Part shown: piece by piece, positions 35,828 to 40,717 of the stretch
Numbering within the stretch: position 1 is the stretch's first letter
Layout: each line of letters starts with the position of its first letter
DNA from: Alicyclobacillus suci
GTDB taxonomy: Bacteria > Bacillota > Bacilli > Alicyclobacillales > Alicyclobacillaceae
Length of the DNA: 40,717 nt
Assembly: GCF_017329615.1 (NCBI RefSeq)
Contig: NZ_JAFMTW010000030.1
Location: 1 to 40,717, forward strand
Reading direction: 5' to 3'
The notes under the pieces: generated by a model
The model's database searches: none
What the model was told of the DNA's origin: nothing
The model's input: only the letters and a program-made list of their open reading frames with translations
Position numbers and translations under genes: made by a program

Positions 35828-38554
35828 ATGGGAACCAATCACAATCTGTTTGGCTCCAAACAGACCTTGAACGTGGGTCAGCAATCATTTACTTACTATC
35901 GTCTGAAATCGCTTCAGGACGAAGGCGTTGCTGATATCGCCCGCCTGCCGTTCTCCATCAAAATCTTGCTGGAAGCCGTTTTGCGTCAGTATGACGGTCG
36001 TGTCATCACCGAAGAGCATATCCGGCAATTGGCCAACTGGAACGCAAAGTCTCCAGAGAAGGCGGACGTTCCCTTTAAGCCCGCTCGAATTCTTCTGCAG
36101 GACTTCACCGGTGTACCTGTGGTCGTCGATTTAGCGGCACTGCGTTCCGCAATGCACCGCCTCGGCGGCAACCCGGACCGCATTAACCCGTTGGTTCCTG
36201 TCGATCTCGTCATTGACCACTCCGTCCAAGTCGACGCCTTTGGTTCAGACGCCGCGCTCGAATTCAACATCAACCGCGAATTTGAACGAAACGAAGAGCG
36301 TTATAAGTTCCTCCGCTGGGCTGCCAAGTCGTTTGACAACTTTAGCGCTGTCCCGCCTGGAACCGGTATCGTCCACCAAGTAAACCTCGAATATCTGGCA
36401 AAAGTCGTCCAACAGCGCCAAGTCAATGGCGATGTCGTCGTCTTCCCGGATAGCCTCGTCGGCACCGATTCGCACACGACGATGATCAACGGCCTCGGCG
36501 TACTCGGATGGGGCGTTGGCGGAATTGAAGCGGAAGCGTGTATGCTTGGCCAACCGCTCTACCTGTTGCAACCAGAGGTCATCGGCTTCAAGCTGACTGG
36601 CCGTTTGCCAGAAGGCGCAACCGCAACCGACCTGGCGCTCACCGTCGTCAACATGCTCCGCAAGAAGGGCGTCGTCGGCAAATTCGTCGAGTTCTACGGA
36701 TCTGGCCTCTCGAACATCAGCCTGGCTGACCGTGCGACGATTGCCAACATGGGCCCTGAGTACGGCGCGACCATGGGCTTCTTCCCTGTCGACCAAGAGT
36801 CGCTCGACTACCTGCGCAGCACGGGCCGCAGTGAAGAGCTCATCGCGCTGGTTGAGAAATACACGAAGGAACAAGGTCTATTCCGCACGGACGACATGGT
36901 AGACCCGGTCTTCACCGACACGCTCGAACTCGACCTTGGCGATGTGGAACCATCGATGGCCGGTCCGAAACGCCCACAGGACAAAATCTTCCTGAAGGAC
37001 ATGAAGTCGACCTTCCAGAACGCCATGAAAAAGCCGGTCAGCGAAGGCGGATTTGGTCTGAGCGAAGAAGCGCAGAAAAAAGTGGGTACGGTGAAGTACG
37101 CGGACGGATCGACTGCAGAACTGCACCAAGGCGCTACGGTCATCGCAGCGATTACGAGCTGCACCAACACCTCGAACCCGTCTGTCATGATTGGCGCAGG
37201 TCTGTTGGCTAAGAAGGCCGCAGAAAAGGGCTTGACGACGCCGAAGTACGTGAAGACGAGCCTCGCGCCGGGGTCACGCGTCGTGACGGATTACCTGGAA
37301 AAAGCACAATTGCTGGAGCCACTCGCGGAATTGGGCTTCGACGTCGTCGGTTACGGCTGCACCACTTGTATCGGAAACAGCGGTCCGCTGCCGGATGAAG
37401 TGAGCACGGCGATTCAGGAAAACGACTTGCTCGTATCCGCCGTTCTCTCGGGTAACCGGAACTTTGAAGGCCGCATTCACTCGCTGGTCAAAGCCAACTA
37501 CCTCGCATCGCCGCCGCTGGTCGTGGCTTACGCGCTGGCTGGCACGGTCGACATCGACCTGACAAGCGAGCCGATTGGCAAAGATAAAGACGGCAACGAC
37601 GTCTTCTTGAAAGATATCTGGCCAAGCAACCAGGAGGTTCAGGAGACCATCCGCAACGTCATCAGCCCGGAGATGTTCCGCAAGCAATATGAAGGCGTGT
37701 TCGATGGCAACGAGCGCTGGAACCAGCTGGAAACCGCGCAAGGCCGTCTGTATGATTGGGACGAACAATCCACGTACATTCAGGAACCGCCGTTCTTCGT
37801 CGGCCTGACTGCGGATGTTCCGGACATCGCTCCAATCAACAACGCGCGCGTACTGGCCCTGCTCGGAGACTCAGTCACGACAGACCACATCTCGCCGGCC
37901 GGCAATATCGCACAAAAGAGTCCTGCTGGCCAATACCTGCAGGAACACGGCGTTGAACCGTACGACTTTAACTCTTACGGATCTCGCCGCGGCAACCACG
38001 AGGTCATGATGCGCGGCACCTTCGCAAATATCCGCATCCGCAACCAAGTGGCACCGGGTACGGAAGGTGGCTACACCACCTACTTCCCAACAGGCGAAGT
38101 GATGTCTATCTATGACGCCTCCATGAAGTACCAAGCGGAAAACCAACCGCTGGTCGTCATCGCAGGCAAAGAGTACGGTACAGGTTCTTCCCGTGACTGG
38201 GCGGCAAAGGGTACCTTCTTGCTCGGTGTCAAAGCGGTCATCGCAGAGAGCTTCGAACGCATCCACCGCAGCAACCTAGTCGGCATGGGCGTACTGCCAC
38301 TGCAATTCAAGAACGGCGAAAGTGCTTCGAGCCTCGGCATCACAGGCACAGAGAAGTTCACCATTCAAGGGCTCTCGAACGACTTGCAACCTCGTTCTGA
38401 AGTCACCGTGGTGGCAACGCGCGAGGACGGATCTTCATTTACCTTCCAGACGGACGTCCGCCTGGATAGCGACATCGAAGTCGAGTACTACCGCAACGGT
38501 GGTATTTTGCAAACAGTGCTTCGCAACTTCGTCCGCGAAGAGCAAAACGCGTAA
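35828..38554 (+). CDS. acnA: aconitate hydratase (CitB type)
   Basis: A 908-residue [4Fe-4S] enzyme of the IRP1/AcnA type that isomerises citrate to isocitrate in the TCA cycle; Bacillus homologues can also bind RNA when the cluster is lost. Cluster cysteines are in [13 protein letters not shown] and [12 protein letters not shown]. The C-terminal swivel domain has [17 protein letters not shown] and [13 protein letters not shown]. Length equals CitB of Bacillus. The ATG at 35828 has AAAGGAG 8 nt upstream; the GTG at 35819 lies next to that site. Followed by a strong terminator. Confidence 0.97.
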   Translation: MGTNHNLFGSKQTLNVGQQSFTYYRLKSLQDEGVADIARLPFSIKILLEAVLRQYDGRVITEEHIRQLANWNAKSPEKADVPFKPARILLQDFTGVPVVVDLAALRSAMHRLGGNPDRINPLVPVDLVIDHSVQVDAFGSDAALEFNINREFERNEERYKFLRWAAKSFDNFSAVPPGTGIVHQVNLEYLAKVVQQRQVNGDVVVFPDSLVGTDSHTTMINGLGVLGWGVGGIEAEACMLGQPLYLLQPEVIGFKLTGRLPEGATATDLALTVVNMLRKKGVVGKFVEFYGSGLSNISLADRATIANMGPEYGATMGFFPVDQESLDYLRSTGRSEELIALVEKYTKEQGLFRTDDMVDPVFTDTLELDLGDVEPSMAGPKRPQDKIFLKDMKSTFQNAMKKPVSEGGFGLSEEAQKKVGTVKYADGSTAELHQGATVIAAITSCTNTSNPSVMIGAGLLAKKAAEKGLTTPKYVKTSLAPGSRVVTDYLEKAQLLEPLAELGFDVVGYGCTTCIGNSGPLPDEVSTAIQENDLLVSAVLSGNRNFEGRIHSLVKANYLASPPLVVAYALAGTVDIDLTSEPIGKDKDGNDVFLKDIWPSNQEVQETIRNVISPEMFRKQYEGVFDGNERWNQLETAQGRLYDWDEQSTYIQEPPFFVGLTADVPDIAPINNARVLALLGDSVTTDHISPAGNIAQKSPAGQYLQEHGVEPYDFNSYGSRRGNHEVMMRGTFANIRIRNQVAPGTEGGYTTYFPTGEVMSIYDASMKYQAENQPLVVIAGKEYGTGSSRDWAAKGTFLLGVKAVIAESFERIHRSNLVGMGVLPLQFKNGESASSLGITGTEKFTIQGLSNDLQPRSEVTVVATREDGSSFTFQTDVRLDSDIEVEYYRNGGILQTVLRNFVREEQNA

Positions 38555-38570
38555 GACAGCCATATCATAC

Positions 38571-38609
38571 AAAAGCGGCGCATACCCCTTTGGGTTATGC
38601 GCCGCTTTT
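38571..38609. terminator. strong bidirectional terminator
   Basis: AAAAGCGGCGCATA (38571-38584) pairs with TATGCGCCGCTTTT (38596-38609), extended by ACCC/GGGT with one bulge. It starts 16 nt after the acnA stop and faces the convergent alcohol dehydrogenase, with an A-run and a T-run on the two sides. Confidence 0.88.
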
Positions 38610-38660
38610 CATTTGAATCCAATGTGATGCATCTCCGTATCGTGCGATGAGATGTGCGTC

Positions 38661-39827
38661 TTACAGTGCCGCCTTCAAGATATTGTAGACGTCGTCCTTG
38701 CCCAACTTCTTAAATTGACCAATTTCGCCGAAGCGCACAGCTTGAGCTGCCATCCTCTCCAAGTTCTCGTCGCCGATGTCGTAATCCGCAAGCCGTTGTG
38801 GCGCGCCGATTTCCTTGTAGTACTCGCGAACTTTCGCAATCGCAATGTCTGCGAGCTCATCCGTGGACTTACCTTCCGGGTTCACGCCAAATGCCTCTGT
38901 CGCAAGACTCGCGAAGCGCGAAGGATTCTCACCCTTCACGTATTCCATCCAGTGCGGGAAGATAATCGCCAAACCGCCACCGTGTGGAATATCGTAAATG
39001 GCACTGACTTCGTGTTCCATCGCGTGGCAAGCCCAATCGCCGCGCAGCCCCATGTTAATCATTCCGTTGAGCGCCATCGTGCTACAGTACATCAGCGTCT
39101 CCCGCGCATGGTAGTCGTTCGGGTTGTCCAGCGCTGCCTTCGTGTTATGGACAATCGTCTTAATAACGCCTTCAATCAGGTGCTGCTGCAACTCAGTGTG
39201 TTCCGTCTTATGGAAATAATGCTCAAAACAGTGCGCAAGCATGTCGCAGGCGCCGTACACAGTCTGATCACGCGGAACCGTATAGGTATTTTCCGGATCG
39301 CAGAAAGAGAATTTCGGGAAGGTATACGGCGAGCCGCCCCCCAACTTCTCCTTCGTCTCCCAGTTGGTAATCACACCGCCGGAATTCATCTCTGACCCGG
39401 TCGCGGCCAAGGTCAGAATCGTACCCAACGGCAATGCCCCTGTGGCTTGCCCCTTACGCGCGTAAATCTCCCAGACATCGCCTTCGTATTTGACGCCCAT
39501 CGCGATAGCTTTCGAGCAGTCGAGGACGGAGCCGCCGCCGACGGCGAGGATGAGATCAACATGTTCTGTACGGCAGATATCGACCCCTTTATGCACAGTG
39601 GTCAAACGCGGGTTCGGTTCGACACCGGACAACTCAAAGGTCGTCACCCCTGCCCCGTGTAAAATGTTCATCACCTTGTCATAGAGGCCGTTTCGCTTAA
39701 TGCTGCCTCCACCATAAACCACCAATACGCGTTTCCCATACTTTAAAACTTCCTCGGCGAGGTGGGCTTCAATTTGGCCCTTACCATAATACAGCGCCGT
39801 TGGATTCTGAAAACGAAATGCATCCAT
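38661..39827 (-). CDS. iron-containing alcohol dehydrogenase (butanol dehydrogenase type)
   Basis: A 388-residue group III alcohol dehydrogenase close in motif pattern to YugJ/YugK and clostridial butanol dehydrogenases. The dinucleotide region is VLVVYGGGSIKRNGLYDKV and AVGGGSVLDCSKAIA. Iron ligands lie in GACDMLAHCFEHYFH (Asp, His), with DWACHAMEHE and DIPHGGGLAIIFPHW supplying the later histidines. The ATG at 39827 has AAGGAGGG 9 nt upstream and gives the standard length; the longer open frame adds 43 unrelated residues. Likely reduces aldehydes or ketones with NAD(P)H. Single gene with its own promoter. Confidence 0.94.
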   Translation of the reverse strand: MDAFRFQNPTALYYGKGQIEAHLAEEVLKYGKRVLVVYGGGSIKRNGLYDKVMNILHGAGVTTFELSGVEPNPRLTTVHKGVDICRTEHVDLILAVGGGSVLDCSKAIAMGVKYEGDVWEIYARKGQATGALPLGTILTLAATGSEMNSGGVITNWETKEKLGGGSPYTFPKFSFCDPENTYTVPRDQTVYGACDMLAHCFEHYFHKTEHTELQQHLIEGVIKTIVHNTKAALDNPNDYHARETLMYCSTMALNGMINMGLRGDWACHAMEHEVSAIYDIPHGGGLAIIFPHWMEYVKGENPSRFASLATEAFGVNPEGKSTDELADIAIAKVREYYKEIGAPQRLADYDIGDENLERMAAQAVRFGEIGQFKKLGKDDVYNILKAAL

Positions 39828-39864
39828 TCTCCTGCGCCCTCCTTCATATGTAAACAGCTCTATT

Positions 39865-39899
39865 ATTGTATCAAGTCCATTCAAGTTTACAAAATGTAA
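39865..39899 (-). promoter_or_regulatory. promoter and dyad for the alcohol dehydrogenase
   Basis: On the minus strand TTGTAA (39892-39887) and TACAAT (39870-39865) are 16 nt apart, about 45 nt before the start codon. The -35 overlaps a perfect dyad, TTACA-AAA-TGTAA (39887-39899), placed to act as an operator. It does not match the Rex consensus. Confidence 0.5.
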
Positions 39900-40044
39900 G
39901 CGTAGGGTGCAGTCCACCTGCATACCGCACAAATAAACTTGCTCTCGCCAGCCCACTTCACTAGACTAAATCTTGAAGCGCCAACGATGGATTGGAAGTA
40001 TGAACGAAACGAATGAACTGAACTGATGGATGAGGATGAGTCGG

Positions 40045-40635
40045 TTGAAATATGACGTCATTGTCGTAGGTGCAGGCCCTGCTGGCCTGATGGCGGCTAT
40101 CGCCGCCAAGGAAATGGGCGCTCGTGTCGCCCTAATTGAAAAAGGAAATAAGCCTGGTCGCAAACTCGGCATTTCTGGAGGGGGCCGCTGCAACGTCACC
40201 AACGCCAAGCCACTGCCAGAACTGATGGAGAACATCCCTGGCAACGCCCGCTTTCTCCACTCCGCGCTGACCCGCTTTTCCAACCAGGATATTATGATAT
40301 TTTTCGAGGGACTCGGCATCCGCTTGAAAGAGGAAGATAGGGGCCGCGTCTTTCCCGTATCCGATAAAGCGGCTACCGTCGTCAAAGCCATTGTCGATGC
40401 AGTCTACACCTCTGGCGTCGACGTCATGCTCGACACACCTGTGGCACGCTTACTCGCGCGCGATGGGCAGATAACTGGCGTGCGCCTGACTCGCGGACAA
40501 ACGGTGGAAGCGCAAGCCATTGTCATTGCGACAGGCGGCTGTAGCGTCCCCAAAACAGGCAGTACTGGCGACGCATATCCGTGGGTACAGGCATTCGGCC
40601 ACACGATTGTCGCGCCTTTGGTATTAAGTCAATAG
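40045..40635 (+). CDS. NAD(P)/FAD-dependent oxidoreductase (HI0933/BaiN family), truncated
   Basis: Only the N-terminal half (196 residues) of a flavoprotein that is normally about 410-420 residues. The FAD-binding motif YDVIVVGAGPAGLMAA and the family signature KPGRKLGISGGGRCNVTN are intact, as is VIATGG. After FGHTIVAP, where the family continues toward a VPL segment, the frame reads LVLSQ and stops, and no continuation is seen in any frame before the window ends. A disruption is therefore likely. The start is placed at the TTG at 40045 (AGGA 8 nt upstream), giving the family-typical MKYDVIVVG. ATGs at 40030 and 40036 are also in frame but have poorer sites. Confidence 0.8.
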   Translation: MKYDVIVVGAGPAGLMAAIAAKEMGARVALIEKGNKPGRKLGISGGGRCNVTNAKPLPELMENIPGNARFLHSALTRFSNQDIMIFFEGLGIRLKEEDRGRVFPVSDKAATVVKAIVDAVYTSGVDVMLDTPVARLLARDGQITGVRLTRGQTVEAQAIVIATGGCSVPKTGSTGDAYPWVQAFGHTIVAPLVLSQ

Positions 40636-40717
40636 AACGGACACCCCAAACAGAGAATTTGTAAGTTTTAATATTCTGATACGGACCTACTCAGCTTGCT
40701 TTAACCTGTTGCGTGTG
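40612..40717. other. non-homologous sequence at right edge, possible insertion element end
   Basis: From about 40612 the sequence no longer codes for the flavoprotein. It includes TAGAACGGACACCCCAAAC, whose C-rich pattern resembles some insertion sequence termini. No transposase is within the window and no terminal repeat can be tested, so this is only a suggestion. Confidence 0.35.

Overview
The window looks like a chromosomal segment of a spore-former-type Firmicute, most likely Alicyclobacillus or a close relative. Base composition is moderately GC-rich, ribosome-binding sites are strong AGGAGG types, and GTG and TTG starts are frequent. The gene complement is typical of Bacilli: hisZGDBHAF-IE order, a short HisG that needs HisZ, YjzC, TagO, YpsC, a CitB-type aconitase, class II GlpX and a YkoEDC-type thiamine transporter under a TPP riboswitch. 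Species placement is inference from gene content only.

Layout. (1) 0-6.1 kb: a minus-strand catabolic-looking operon (MFS transporter, two creatinase-fold M24 proteins without the usual metal ligands, an ornithine-cyclodeaminase-family enzyme), with a LysR regulator divergent from it. (2) 6.1-16.9 kb: YnfA, transketolase, a membrane glycosyltransferase, a TPP-riboswitch-controlled ECF transporter whose two ATPases and EcfT subunit are one polypeptide, GlpX, a YkgJ-like cysteine-cluster protein, an EamA exporter and an aldo/keto reductase. (3) 17.0-18.5 kb: a decayed locus with remnants of a CitA/DcuS-type histidine kinase, its CitB/DcuR-type response regulator and the C-terminal half of an MFS transporter. 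(4) 18.5-19.8 kb: two overlapping genes for unrecognised membrane proteins, one of them a precise internal tandem duplication. (5) 19.9-26.4 kb: a complete, tightly overlapped eight-gene histidine operon. (6) 26.8-31.8 kb: ispG, an intron-like remnant ending in a 34-nt group II domain V, yjzC, ornithine aminotransferase and a second membrane glycosyltransferase. (7) 32-40.7 kb: heme O synthase, TagO, a THUMP-domain RNA methyltransferase, aconitase, an iron-type alcohol dehydrogenase, and a flavoprotein gene cut short at the right edge.

How the genes work together. Transketolase and GlpX serve the non-oxidative pentose-phosphate pathway and gluconeogenesis; transketolase needs thiamine diphosphate, whose precursor uptake is the probable job of the nearby riboswitch-controlled ECF transporter. 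The his operon makes histidine from PRPP. CtaB, aconitase and ornithine aminotransferase are respiratory, TCA and arginine/proline functions.

The best candidates for something undescribed are the LysR/MFS/double-M24/OCD cluster (substrate unknown, with two apparently metal-free creatinase-fold proteins encoded side by side), the YkoD-YkoC fusion, the intron remnant beside yjzC, and the duplicated membrane-protein pair. No CRISPR array, tRNA, rRNA or complete transposase was seen.
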